A stretch of 64,000 bases of DNA from Nostoc sp. UHCC 0870 (GTDB lineage Bacteria; Cyanobacteriota; Cyanobacteriia; Cyanobacteriales; Nostocaceae), in assembly GCF_022063185.1 (NCBI RefSeq), contig NZ_CP091913.1:4499141-4563140 (forward strand), in the 5' to 3' direction. The notes beneath the pieces were generated by a model. It did not search any database, was not told the DNA's origin, and saw nothing but the letters and a program-made list of their open reading frames with translations. Of this stretch, positions 8,710 through 17,145 are shown in pieces. Every line of letters begins with the position of its first letter. Position 1 is the stretch's first letter. The translations under genes were made by a program, and so were the position numbers.

Positions 8710-9851
8710 TGAAGCGTATAGGTGTAATTGGTGGTGGACAGCTAGCCTGGATGATGGGGGATGCAGCCAATAAGCTAGAGGTAGAGTTGATAGTGCAGAC
8801 TCCTAGCATTCAAGATCCGGCTGTGGCGATCGCTCATGATACTGTATTGGCAGCAATTGATGATGCTGATGCAACAAAAGTTTTAGCAGCCAAAAGCGAT
8901 GTTATCACCTTTGAAAATGAATTTGTCGATTTAGAGGCTTTATCTCTGCTAGCAAAGCAAGGTGTCTGCTTCCGTCCCAGGTTAGAAGCTTTAGCACCAC
9001 TATTAGATAAATATCATCAGCGTTGTTATTTAAGAGATTTAGGGCTACCTGTTCCGCAATTTTTCGCTGTCGAACAGCAGGAAGATTTAGCAGCCAAAAT
9101 TGCAGACTTAGGTTTTCCCCTAGTGCTGAAATCTCGCCGTCACGGTTACGACGGACAGGGAACTTTTATCATTCGTGATTTAGCTACCTTGCAAGAAAAA
9201 CTAGAGTTAAATCAAAAAAATCCAACTCTATTTTTAATAGAAGAATTTGTCCCCTTTGAACGGGAACTAGCGGTAATTGCTGCCCGTGCAGTAGATGGTG
9301 AAGTTGTCATCTATCCAGTGGTAGAAACACAGCAAGAACAACAGGTATGTCGCCGAGTTATAGCCCCTGCTGATATTACACCCGAACAAGTCGCCACAGC
9401 AGAAGCGATCGCCTATAAATTATTAAACAGCCTCCAATTTGTCGGAGTGTTTGGTATTGAACTATTCTTAACTACTGACGGAAAAATATTAGTCAACGAA
9501 ATAGCCCCCCGTACCCACAATTCTGGGCATTTTTCCCTAGACGCTTGTGCAACTTCCCAATTTGAGCAGCACCTGAGAGCAGTTTGTGGTAAGCCTTTGG
9601 GAAATCCGGCTTTACAGTGTACAACTGCTGTCATGGTCAACTTATTAGGTTATGAAACCTCTGTCAGCGACTACCAAAGCAAACGCCAGCAATTAGCAGC
9701 AATTCCCCAAGCACACGTCCACTGGTACGGTAAAACAGAATCTCGTCCAGGACGCAAACTAGGACACGTCACCGTTTTGTTAGAAAATCATAACCCAGCG
9801 ATGACCTCTGAAATCGTCCACACTATAGAATCTATCTGGTACTTTAGTTGA
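8709..9851 (+). CDS. purK: N5-carboxyaminoimidazole ribonucleotide synthase PurK
   Basis: ATP-grasp enzyme that carboxylates AIR with bicarbonate in purine synthesis, in partnership with PurE. ATG 8709 overlaps the preceding stop in TAATG; an ATG at 8703 is two codons longer. The 380 residues have the N-terminal GVIGGGQLAWMM, the ATP-grasp core (PLVLKSRRHGYDGQGT, LIEEFVPFERELAVIAAR) and the C-terminal metal-binding NEIAPRTHNSGHFSLDAC. Length and motifs are complete. 6Sa RNA follows, as in other cyanobacteria. Confidence 0.96.
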   Translation: MKRIGVIGGGQLAWMMGDAANKLEVELIVQTPSIQDPAVAIAHDTVLAAIDDADATKVLAAKSDVITFENEFVDLEALSLLAKQGVCFRPRLEALAPLLDKYHQRCYLRDLGLPVPQFFAVEQQEDLAAKIADLGFPLVLKSRRHGYDGQGTFIIRDLATLQEKLELNQKNPTLFLIEEFVPFERELAVIAARAVDGEVVIYPVVETQQEQQVCRRVIAPADITPEQVATAEAIAYKLLNSLQFVGVFGIELFLTTDGKILVNEIAPRTHNSGHFSLDACATSQFEQHLRAVCGKPLGNPALQCTTAVMVNLLGYETSVSDYQSKRQQLAAIPQAHVHWYGKTESRPGRKLGHVTVLLENHNPAMTSEIVHTIESIWYFS

Positions 9852-9858
9852 AGAATTA

Positions 9859-9894
9859 AGGGTGTAGGGGTGTAGGGGTGTAAGGGTGTAAGGG
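9859..9894. repeat. STRR array, GGTGTAG family
   Basis: About five tandem GGTGTAG/GGTGTAA heptamers just after the purK stop, in the purK-6Sa spacer. The same family is longer at 54062-54166. Confidence 0.8.
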
Positions 9895-9922
9895 CTAGCA
9901 GAACTGTTGACTATTGACCAAC

Positions 9923-9953
9923 TTGTACACAATTGGTTTTGAAAAGCTATAAT
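9923..9953 (+). promoter_or_regulatory. Promoter of 6Sa RNA
   Basis: A perfect TATAAT at 9948-9953 lies about seven bases before the inferred RNA start; TTGTAC at 9923-9928 is a possible -35 with a long 19-base spacer. Confidence 0.55.
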
Positions 9954-9958
9954 GAGTG

Positions 9959-10151
9959 AGTTGCACTGCGACGTTGGTGACTGCCATCAAGTTTTTTGAT
10001 CTATGTCTTTAAGAAAAAGGGAGCTAAATGCTTCTCGTGGCAGTAAACCGGGCGTGTACCCGGAAACTTTAAACGAGTAAAATCTGTTCCCCCCTGGTTT
10101 AACCAGGTCATAAACTTAGGTAAAACGGCGTTGCGGTGAACTCAAAATTTT
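9959..10151 (+). ncRNA. ssaA: 6Sa RNA (6S RNA homologue)
   Basis: A ~190-base non-coding segment directly downstream of purK, where cyanobacterial 6Sa RNA is found. Its ends pair (GAGTTGCACTGC near 9959 with GCGGTGAACTC near 10133-10143), giving the long closing stem of a 6S hairpin, with an open central region and internal hairpins such as CCGGG/CCCGG and CTGGTTTAACCAG. 6S RNA mimics an open promoter and holds sigma-containing RNA polymerase. A consensus -10 box precedes it and a strong terminator follows. Exact ends are estimated. Confidence 0.8.
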
Positions 10152-10188
10152 AAGCTCCCAATTTTATTAAAACTGGGAGCTTTAATAT
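10152..10188 (+). terminator. Terminator after 6Sa RNA
   Basis: AAGCTCCCA (10152-10160) pairs with TGGGAGCTT (10174-10182), followed by a T-rich tail. Confidence 0.85.
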
Positions 10189-10238
10189 TTTGTATGTAGT
10201 CGTCTTGAACTGCGTACACGAATAACAGCTAAAGAAGG

Positions 10239-10297
10239 GTTTGTAGTAAGGACTTTAGTCCTTAGAAAAATCAGGACTAAAGTCCTCACTACAAACT
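10239..10297. repeat. Dispersed inverted repeat (GTAAGGACTTTAGTCCT family)
   Basis: GTTTGTAGTAAGGACTTTAG near 10239 is mirrored by CTAAAGTCCTCACTACAAAC ending at 10296, forming a near-perfect ~26-bp stem with a short loop. Half of the same element occurs at about 56369-56397. It looks like a small non-autonomous repeat of Nostoc genomes. Confidence 0.75.
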
Positions 10298-10417
10298 TGC
10301 TTATCCATCAATTTAAACTTGATGCACTACTAGTTGTATCAGATGATTCTGAATCAGGTACAAAACAGAGTTAAGATAACTAAAAAATAACTTAAATTTT
10401 AGTTAAAAATAGAAAAA

Positions 10418-11686
10418 TTGTTACAACCGCAACTAACAAATCCTGTCTTTCCAGCGTCGGTTTTCCGGCTAGATAATGGTTTAACGTTGATTCATCAAGA
10501 AATTCCCACTACTCCCGTAGTTGTGGCTGATGTTTGGGTAAGGGCTGGAAGTATACATGAGCCAGAACCGTGGTTTGGTATGGCGCATTTTTTAGAACAC
10601 ATGATTTTTAAAGGTACAGCCACCCTACAGCCGGGAATGTTCGACCATAATATCGAGAATACAGGTGGTGTCAGTAATGCGGCCACAAGCTACGATTATG
10701 CTAATTATTCCCTAACTACGGCTGCTACTTATATAGAAGACACTCTGCCTCATTTAGGAGAACTACTACTCAACGCTGCAATTCCAGAGGATGAGTTTGT
10801 CCGTGAACGGGATGTAGTATTAGAAGAAATCCGTGCTTCTTATGATGACCCAGACAGTGTAGGCTTCCAATCTCTACTGCAAAGCGTCTACCAAGAGCAT
10901 CCTTACGGACGCGCAATTTTGGGTAATGCGCAAGAACTAATGCAGCATTCACCAGAAGCAATGCGCTGTTTTCACCGCACTCACTACCAACCAGAAAATA
11001 TGACAGTAGTAATGGCGGGAGGTATTAACCAACAGCTAGCATGGGATTTGGTTCACAAATCATTTGGTAATTTTGGTGAACGTGGAGAATGTCCACCAAT
11101 TAAACCATTAACTAAGCCAGTTATTAGTGGAGTTCGCCGCCAAGAATTGTCTTTACCACACCTAGAACAAGCACGGCTGTTAATGGGGTGGCTAGTACCA
11201 GGCGTAGAAGAACTGCGTGCGGCTTATGGTTTAGATTTATTATCAGTATTGTTGGCAGAAGGACGGACTTCCCGCTTAGTACGTGATTTACGAGAAGAAC
11301 AGCAACTAGTGCAGGGAATTTGCAGTAATTTTTCTCTGCAACGAGAAGCGAGCTTATTTACAATTACGGCTTGGTTAGAGCCAGAACACCTAGAAATAGT
11401 AGAGAATTTAATTCTCAGCCATTTGGATGATATCTTCAGCCAAGGTATTAATGAAAATCAATTAGCTCGCACCCGTAGGCTGTTATGTAATGAGTATGCC
11501 TTTTCTACCGAAACACCAAATCAGTTGAGTGGGATGTATGGCTACTACAATACCATTGCCCAAGCAGAATTATCTGTCACCTATCCTCAGCAAATTCAAT
11601 CATTTGCTCCTCAAGAACTGCAAAAATTAGCTAAACAGTATCTTTCACCGCAAAATTATGCAGTAACTATTATTAAACCTTGTTAA
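10418..11686 (+). CDS. M16 zinc peptidase (active subunit)
   Basis: 422 residues with a TTG start at 10418, the only candidate before an upstream in-frame stop; no good ribosome binding site is visible. The inverted zinc motif HFLEH (H57, H61) and the distal glutamate in VVLEEIRAS (about E137) are intact, so this is a catalytic pitrilysin/processing-peptidase type chain. The C-terminal half holds the conserved substrate-binding segment LLAEGRTSRLVRDLREE. It pairs with the M16-like gene downstream (226 bases away), which lacks the zinc motif; such active/inactive pairs act together on peptides. Substrate unknown. Confidence 0.88.
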   Translation: MLQPQLTNPVFPASVFRLDNGLTLIHQEIPTTPVVVADVWVRAGSIHEPEPWFGMAHFLEHMIFKGTATLQPGMFDHNIENTGGVSNAATSYDYANYSLTTAATYIEDTLPHLGELLLNAAIPEDEFVRERDVVLEEIRASYDDPDSVGFQSLLQSVYQEHPYGRAILGNAQELMQHSPEAMRCFHRTHYQPENMTVVMAGGINQQLAWDLVHKSFGNFGERGECPPIKPLTKPVISGVRRQELSLPHLEQARLLMGWLVPGVEELRAAYGLDLLSVLLAEGRTSRLVRDLREEQQLVQGICSNFSLQREASLFTITAWLEPEHLEIVENLILSHLDDIFSQGINENQLARTRRLLCNEYAFSTETPNQLSGMYGYYNTIAQAELSVTYPQQIQSFAPQELQKLAKQYLSPQNYAVTIIKPC

Positions 11687-11744
11687 CTGATGACTGATGA
11701 CGGTTGACTGGGGACAAGATATATCTTACCAAAGTCAGAAAATG

Positions 11745-11806
11745 AGATGTGTCATTCTGAATGAAATGTATAATTTTTGAGATGTTTCGCTTCGCTCAAC
11801 ATGACA
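11745..11806. repeat. Dispersed repeat, palindromic TTTCGCTTCGCTCAACATGAC type
   Basis: The gap between the two M16 genes contains TGTCATTCTGAATGAAATG followed by GAGATGTTTCGCTTCGCTC, a repeat type commonly scattered in Nostoc genomes. No gene is seen here. Confidence 0.5.
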
Positions 11807-11912
11807 AATTCAGCATTTATGCAAGAGGTCTAAGGAAGACAAAGAAGTAAAAAAGAAACGAATCTTTTGACGTTTGACTTTTGTATGCCCAATTCCCAAT
11901 GACTAATAACTA

Positions 11913-13208
11913 ATGACTCAAACTGTGAATCCTGCTGTATCTAACAACTCCCTTATCCATCGCACTGTATTAAACAATGGTATTGTCGTACTGGTAGCAG
12001 AAAATCCAGCTGCGAATATTATTGCGGGGCGAATTTTTATTCGTGCTGGTAGTTGCTGTGAACAACGCGAAAAAGCAGGTTTAGCGCATCTACTAGCAAC
12101 AGTCATCACTAAAGGATGTGATGGACTTTCTAGTATGGAAATTGCCGAAGAAGTCGAATCTGTGGGAGCTAGTTTGAGTGCAGATACATCGACTGATTAT
12201 TTTTTAATGTCGTTAAAGACAGTGACGGGGGATTTTCCTCAGATATTATCACTTGCAGGGCGGATTGTGCGATCGCCTACTTTCCCCACCACCCAAGTAG
12301 AACTAGAACGGCGTTTAACCATCAATAGCATTCGTTCCCAAAAAGAACAGCCCTTTACCCTAGCAATAGAGCAAATACGGCGGGTAATTTACCAAAATCA
12401 TCCCTATTCACTATCGGTGATGGGGGATGAAAATACTGTCAGTAACATCACCCAAGAGGACTTGGTAGACTATCACCAAACATATTTTCGTCCAGACAAT
12501 ATAGTAATTAGCATTGCTGGGCGAGTCACTTTAAATGAGGCTGTAGCCTTAGTAGAAGAAGTATTTGGTGATTGGCAAAATCCAGACCAAGCCCTACCAG
12601 AAATTAATCTACCAGAAATTTTAGTAGAACCACAATCCCAGCTTAAGCCTATACACACCCAGCAATCTATTGTCATGCTCGGTTATTTGGGTGCAGCAGT
12701 AAATTCTGCTGATTATGCCCCTTTAAAATTACTATCTACTTATTTGGGGAATGGTCTATCTAGCCGTTTATTTGTCGAATTACGAGAAAAACGGGGTCTA
12801 GCCTACGAAGTTTCGGCATTTTATCCTACTAAGCTATATCCAGCGTCATTTTTAGTTTATATGGGTACAGCCCCAGAAAATACCACCATAGCCCTAGAAG
12901 GATTGCGTACAGAAGTAGAGTTACTGTGTACCACAGAATTAACCCAAACCAGTCTGCAAGCGGCGAAGAACAAAATTTTAGGGCAGTATGCCTTGGGTAA
13001 ACAAACTAACGGACAAATTGCTCAACTATACGGTTGGTATGAAATTTTGGGTTTAGGAATTGACTTTGATAGACAATTCCAAGAAATGACAACTGCTGTC
13101 ACCATCCAAGATGCTTTAATCGCCGCGCGTCGCTACCTCCAGAAACCTTATTTATCTTTGGTAGGTCAAGAAGAAGCAATTAACCGCGCTATTTTGAGTA
13201 ATGAGTAA
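11913..13208 (+). CDS. M16 peptidase-like protein, zinc site lost
   Basis: 431 residues from ATG 11913. The M16 fold is clear (VLNNGIVVLVAENP, IRAGSCCEQREKAGLAHLLA, VVGDW-like EVFGDWQ, GNGLSSRLFVELREKRGLAYEVSAFY), but HxxEH is replaced by HLLAT, so it cannot bind catalytic zinc in the usual way. The C-terminal R/Y pair (SSRLF ... AYEV) is intact, typical of the non-catalytic partner. The stop lies inside an STRR. Probably forms a heterodimer with the preceding active chain. Confidence 0.88.
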   Translation: MTQTVNPAVSNNSLIHRTVLNNGIVVLVAENPAANIIAGRIFIRAGSCCEQREKAGLAHLLATVITKGCDGLSSMEIAEEVESVGASLSADTSTDYFLMSLKTVTGDFPQILSLAGRIVRSPTFPTTQVELERRLTINSIRSQKEQPFTLAIEQIRRVIYQNHPYSLSVMGDENTVSNITQEDLVDYHQTYFRPDNIVISIAGRVTLNEAVALVEEVFGDWQNPDQALPEINLPEILVEPQSQLKPIHTQQSIVMLGYLGAAVNSADYAPLKLLSTYLGNGLSSRLFVELREKRGLAYEVSAFYPTKLYPASFLVYMGTAPENTTIALEGLRTEVELLCTTELTQTSLQAAKNKILGQYALGKQTNGQIAQLYGWYEILGLGIDFDRQFQEMTTAVTIQDALIAARRYLQKPYLSLVGQEEAINRAILSNE

Positions 13209-13262
13209 TGAGTGCTGAGTGCTGAGTGCTGAGTGCTGAGTGCTGAGTAATGAGTTTTGAGT
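13196..13262. repeat. STRR array, TGAGTGC family, overlapping a stop codon
   Basis: Tandem GAGTGCT heptamers with GAGTAAT variants start inside the last codons of the M16-like gene and run into the spacer. A second, inverted-sense patch (AGCACTCATTACTCATTACTCATGACTCAGCACT) lies at about 13412-13460, so the two patches could pair. Confidence 0.85.
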
Positions 13263-13505
13263 GTATGCTGAATCTGCACAGGTTACAACCTGCTATTGAA
13301 AAAATTCAGCCCTTTGAAAAACCAGCTTAGAGGCGAATAAGTGCAGTTACTGCACGCTGCTCACGCCCCGCTCCGCTAACAGCACCGGCTAAACGCCGCG
13401 CTACTGCTAACAGCACTCATTACTCATTACTCATGACTCAGCACTAACTACTCAGCACTACTAAACGGTGTAATATTAGCAACAGAAGTTCTGGGAGTGA
13501 TTTCC

Positions 13506-14447
13506 ATGAAAGGCAGCCTGACAGCAAGTATTGTAAGCTACTTAGACTCACTAAAGACATTTCGCTGCTTCAGCAAAAGTAAGTTTTATTGGCTACTGAT
13601 GTTTTCCTGTACGTCTGTGTTCCTTGGCTCATCGGCTATAGTAACAGTTACAGCACCCCAAGCAATTGCCCAACAAGTTGGGATAAACCGTCCTACTCTC
13701 AAGGTTGGTAGTCAAGGCGAACGCGTCTCGGAACTTCAGGCGGCTCTGAAGCTTTTGGGCTTTTATTCTGGTGCAGTTGATGGAACTTATAATGAACCTA
13801 CCGCCAATGCTGTTTCTCGGTTTAAACAAACAGTGGGTTTGAGTCCAGATGGTATTGTTGATACGCCTACCTGGCAGAGACTTTTCCCAAATCAACCATT
13901 TGTGGCATCAATACCTAACTCAACAGCCAATACCATAACGGCTTTTCCTGTTCCTACTCAAGCTGCTACAACTACTAATACTAGACCTGAACTAAGACCC
14001 ACTCCTCCCCGGCCTGTTAATAATCAGGTTGTGAATACTAAACCTGTCCCCAACCGGACAAACACCAAACCAGTGAATAATCAGGTTGTCAATACTAAAC
14101 CTGTTTCTAGACCTAGCAATACTTCCAGGCAAAATACCACAACAACTAGACCATCCTCAACAACTCGTCCTAACCCCACTCCACCAGCTAATCGCATTTC
14201 TGGTGTACAGTACACCTCAGAAGGATGGCCGATTTTGCGGGTGGGGATGAGTAATCCAGAAGTTACCAAGTTACAAACAAGGTTGAATCAGCTAGGTTTT
14301 CTCAAAGGTGGTGTAGATAGCTATTTTGGTGTAATGACGGAAAATGCTGTGAAAGCAGCACAAAAACGTTATGGAATAAAGCCTGATGGTGTAGTTGGTA
14401 GTGCTACTTGGGAGGCTCTATTGCGACAATCGCCTCAACGGCGTTAA
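13506..14447 (+). CDS. Secreted protein with two peptidoglycan-binding domains
   Basis: 313 residues from ATG 13506, preceded by GGGAG. After a hydrophobic export segment (FYWLLMFSCTSVFLGSS, then QAIAQQ) come two PG_binding_1 modules: one near residues 60-110 (LKVGSQGERVSELQAALKLLG, FKQTVGLSPDGIVDTPTW) and one at the C-terminus (LRVGMSNPEVTKLQTRLNQLGF, KPDGVVGSATWEALL). They flank a Pro/Thr/Asn linker with an internal repeat (NNQVVNTKPV twice). No hydrolase domain is present, so it is probably a wall-binding or scaffold protein. Confidence 0.85.
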   Translation: MKGSLTASIVSYLDSLKTFRCFSKSKFYWLLMFSCTSVFLGSSAIVTVTAPQAIAQQVGINRPTLKVGSQGERVSELQAALKLLGFYSGAVDGTYNEPTANAVSRFKQTVGLSPDGIVDTPTWQRLFPNQPFVASIPNSTANTITAFPVPTQAATTTNTRPELRPTPPRPVNNQVVNTKPVPNRTNTKPVNNQVVNTKPVSRPSNTSRQNTTTTRPSSTTRPNPTPPANRISGVQYTSEGWPILRVGMSNPEVTKLQTRLNQLGFLKGGVDSYFGVMTENAVKAAQKRYGIKPDGVVGSATWEALLRQSPQRR

Positions 14448-14585
14448 TATCATGTCTGCTAAAAGAATTAGCATATCTCTGTAATGCTTGGTAATTGGTA
14501 ATTGCTCATGGGAAAAATAAATCAGCAATTACCAATTAACAATTTTTGTATATTTCTTCGTAAGGCCGATTTCTTTCAACAAAAT

Positions 14586-14939
14586 ATGAAAAATTTTCTA
14601 TTGACGTGGTTAGGTACTGCGGTGGCTTTGCTGATTACTGCCAATATTGTACCTGGGTTTGTGGTGAATAGTTTTGTCGCTGCTTTGGTTGCTGTGGCAG
14701 TAATTGGGTTAGTCAATGCTTTTGTTAGACCAATTTTAAGTATTTTGACCTTTCCCATTACTCTACTGACCTTTGGGCTATTTACATTTGTGCTGAATGG
14801 CTTAATGCTTTGGCTAGCAAGTCTCCTCACCCCTAAGTCTTATTTTGAAATTGAAAACCCTTTAGCCGCTTTTTTGGGGTCAATTGTATTATCTGTGGTT
14901 TCTAGCGTCATTAACTATATTCTTAGAACTATGGAATAG
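14586..14939 (+). CDS. Phage-holin-IV-like membrane protein (DUF/PF04020 type)
   Basis: 117 residues from ATG 14586. Four transmembrane helices fill nearly the whole protein, with the family features FVRPILSILTFPITLLTFGLF and VLNGLMLWLAS. These small four-helix proteins are widespread in bacteria and often annotated as phage holin family; a lysis role is not shown for chromosomal copies. A longer open frame from 14502 exists, but the ATG matches family N-termini (MKNFLLTWLGTAVALL). It follows the peptidoglycan-binding gene by 138 bases. Confidence 0.8.
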   Translation: MKNFLLTWLGTAVALLITANIVPGFVVNSFVAALVAVAVIGLVNAFVRPILSILTFPITLLTFGLFTFVLNGLMLWLASLLTPKSYFEIENPLAAFLGSIVLSVVSSVINYILRTME

Positions 14940-15052
14940 TCATGTGTAAAAATTTATGAGTCATTAATCAGTAGGTAGGAAAAAGTCAAAAATCAAAAAA
15001 CAGAAATATTTGTCTTTTACCTTTGTACTTCCTATTTCCCAGTCCTACCATA

Positions 15053-15155
15053 CAATATGGTTCAATGAAAAGTTATTTGTGTAGATAATTGGTCTTGTCA
15101 GACACGATAAATCGCGTCTCTACATGATAATCTGTGACTGATATGAACCGTATTG
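15053..15155. repeat. MITE-like element with 12-bp terminal inverted repeats
   Basis: CAATATGGTTCA (15053-15064) and TGAACCGTATTG (15144-15155) match at 11 of 12 positions as inverted repeats and enclose ~80 bases with GACACGATAAATCGCGTCTC, itself a hairpin. No coding capacity. This accounts for much of the 321-base gap 14940-15260. Confidence 0.6.
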
Positions 15156-15260
15156 CCCTATAGTGACGCCAGCATCTTCTATCACAGAAGTGATGCTTAT
15201 GCCTGTAAAAAGGGAATATTAAAGATAGAACATTATTTTCTTTAATTTCCCTTCACTGAT

Positions 15261-15860
15261 ATGAATAAACCAAACATTTTCAACAATGCCAAGCAAAAAT
15301 TGAAAAAGTCTCGTTGGCCTGCATGGCTACCTTATCCTAGCTGCTGGTTAAAATCATTGATTTTGATGATATTTCTACGAGTGATTATATTTATAGCCAA
15401 GTTTTTACTAAAAGTAGGGTATGGGGTTTCTAATTTTATAAGTAGTCCAGAATTGTTAGTTATATTCGGAATAATAACTCTTCTTTCTCCTATTGCTATT
15501 ATTGCTTTTACTCATCATTATTTACATTTAATTTTCAACCGATTTATTTCAGAAATTCAAGCACCAGAAATAGGTATTGTAAAAGGGTTAATACCAAAAT
15601 TGATGAGTTGGTGGGAAGGACTATATGGTTGGCTTGTAATTATCTTATCTACGCTGGTGGCTGGTTTGTTCTGCACTATCATTTTACCTGTATTTCATAT
15701 TAATTATGCAAAACCTCCTGAGACATACACCTCATTTGAACAGCAAATCATATTAATATTTGGATTGATATGGTTAGTTCAAGGATCGCTTATTTACCAA
15801 ATTGATTATTTAGTTAGACAGCATTTAATATTGGTATATTCTAGCAATAAAAAATTATAA
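15261..15860 (+). CDS. Hypothetical integral membrane protein
   Basis: 199 residues, not recognised. A basic, soluble N-terminus (NAKQKLKKSRWPAW) precedes about four transmembrane helices (LILMIFLRVIIFIAKFLL; LLVIFGIITLLSPIAIIAF; WLVIILSTLVAGLFCTIIL; IILIFGLIWLVQGSLIY) and a short charged tail. The loop between helices 2 and 3 carries HHYLHLIFNRF. Strong A+T-rich codon use compared with its neighbours. No partner gene or motif points to a role. Confidence 0.65.
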   Translation: MNKPNIFNNAKQKLKKSRWPAWLPYPSCWLKSLILMIFLRVIIFIAKFLLKVGYGVSNFISSPELLVIFGIITLLSPIAIIAFTHHYLHLIFNRFISEIQAPEIGIVKGLIPKLMSWWEGLYGWLVIILSTLVAGLFCTIILPVFHINYAKPPETYTSFEQQIILIFGLIWLVQGSLIYQIDYLVRQHLILVYSSNKKL

Positions 15861-16007
15861 ATACAGTGATAGTAACAGTTTTAAATGCTGTAGTTACGCA
15901 AACTTATGATTGATTATAATATTTGTTGTTTATGTTTATTGAAAGTTTACACATAGCAGTTTGCAATTGATTGGAGTACATAGTTGGATTTATTTGTGCA
16001 TACCTAC

Positions 16008-16448
16008 TTACTTAAATCTGGGTTGAGCTACAGCGATTGTTACTGCGCCTGGTTGTGCTGGTAAACGGAAAATTTGTTTAGGAACTAAAAGCTTGACTGC
16101 AAAATTAAGCTGGGAAGCCGCCAAAATAGCAGAGGCTTCAGCTACGCTAGGCGTTCCGACTATTTTAGCGATCGCTACGGTAGGATGAGGAACAACAACA
16201 CTAGACAAACTCTCGGCAGGAAAGGTTTTTAAAGGCAAATCATAGCTGCGACAAAACTCGATTAAGCCCGGTTCTGATGCTTTTATATCGATAGTAGCAA
16301 GACCGGCGATCGCTGTTTGTGGCAGGTTATAATTTTGAAAAACTTGCTCAATTGCTACCAATAATAACTCAGAAGAAATACCTGATTGACAGCCAAATCC
16401 TATCCACAAATTTTGTTGTACAGGCTGTTGCTCAGGAATTATTTGCAC
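16008..16448 (-). CDS. Stand-alone CbiG C-terminal / CobE-like cobalamin protein
   Basis: 146 residues from a GTG at complement 16446-16448, the last possible start before an upstream stop apart from weak codons. The whole protein is the CbiG C-terminal/CobE domain: LWIGFGCQSGISSELL, AGLATIDIKASEPGL, LPLKTFPAE, SVAEASAILAA and a final beta strand AVTIAVAQPRF. CbiG opens the delta-lactone ring of cobalt-precorrin-5A; the C-terminal domain alone corresponds to CobE of unclear role. cobQ lies 33 kb away in the same window. Confidence 0.75.
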   Translation of the reverse strand: MQIIPEQQPVQQNLWIGFGCQSGISSELLLVAIEQVFQNYNLPQTAIAGLATIDIKASEPGLIEFCRSYDLPLKTFPAESLSSVVVPHPTVAIAKIVGTPSVAEASAILAASQLNFAVKLLVPKQIFRLPAQPGAVTIAVAQPRFK

Positions 16449-17145
16449 ATTCGTAACTAAATTACTATCAAGTAGAATTTGAAACTTTTAGTCTTTCGGT
16501 ATTTCATTATAAGTTAGTAAGTTGTGCTTTTTAGCGTTTATTAAAATACCTAAAAACTGATAGTTAGAATACTGTTATCAGAAATGAAAAACTATATATT
16601 GAGCATATCTAGCACAGTAGGAAACGCCGGGGTGAGGACAAGGTAAAAACTAGAAAGTAAATATACTTTTCTAATTTTGCTTCTTTGGCATCCCTGAAGC
16701 AACAAGGTTTTACTTAGTCTACTTCGGTGTTTCAATTTCTTCACATTTTCGCCGTAATTACTTTATAAAAGGCTACGACTGATTTTTTTAATTTTAGTTT
16801 TTCATTTCTGAACCAGATTTCCTTTACCTCCTTAGTATTTAATTTAATACCGTGTTTTTTACTAGTTGTCAAGTTGTCTCAAACAAGTTTTATGATAAAA
16901 AAATTCTAGATAAAATTTGTCTAAAAAACAACAGAAATTTTTGACTTTTATTGCTAAGTTCTTGCCAAAAATTTAGACCATCAGAAAAGATGTATTGTTT
17001 TCTAGAACAAAGTAACATATGGCGGTTCTCGTTTTAGTGAGGTACAAGAACCCCACCCCCAACCCCCTCCCCGCAAGCAAGGAGGGGGCTATGATATGCC
17101 TCATGTAATTAGGAAACGCTATAATTACGAATTACGAATTACGAA
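16449..17145. other. Intergenic with C/G-rich hairpin repeat
   Basis: 697 bases. Near the right end, CCCCCTCC (17063-17070) and GGAGGGGG (17081-17088) form a strong hairpin of a dispersed type; it could also terminate the ankyrin gene. Heptamer ATTACGA copies lead into the ankyrin stop codon. In the middle (16620-16740) there are weak inverted repeats but no RNA family I can name. Confidence 0.5.

Noticed and set aside
16610..16740. Possible structured RNA in the gap left of the ankyrin gene
   Set aside because: Only weak, interrupted inverted repeats; no match to a known family and no promoter or terminator.
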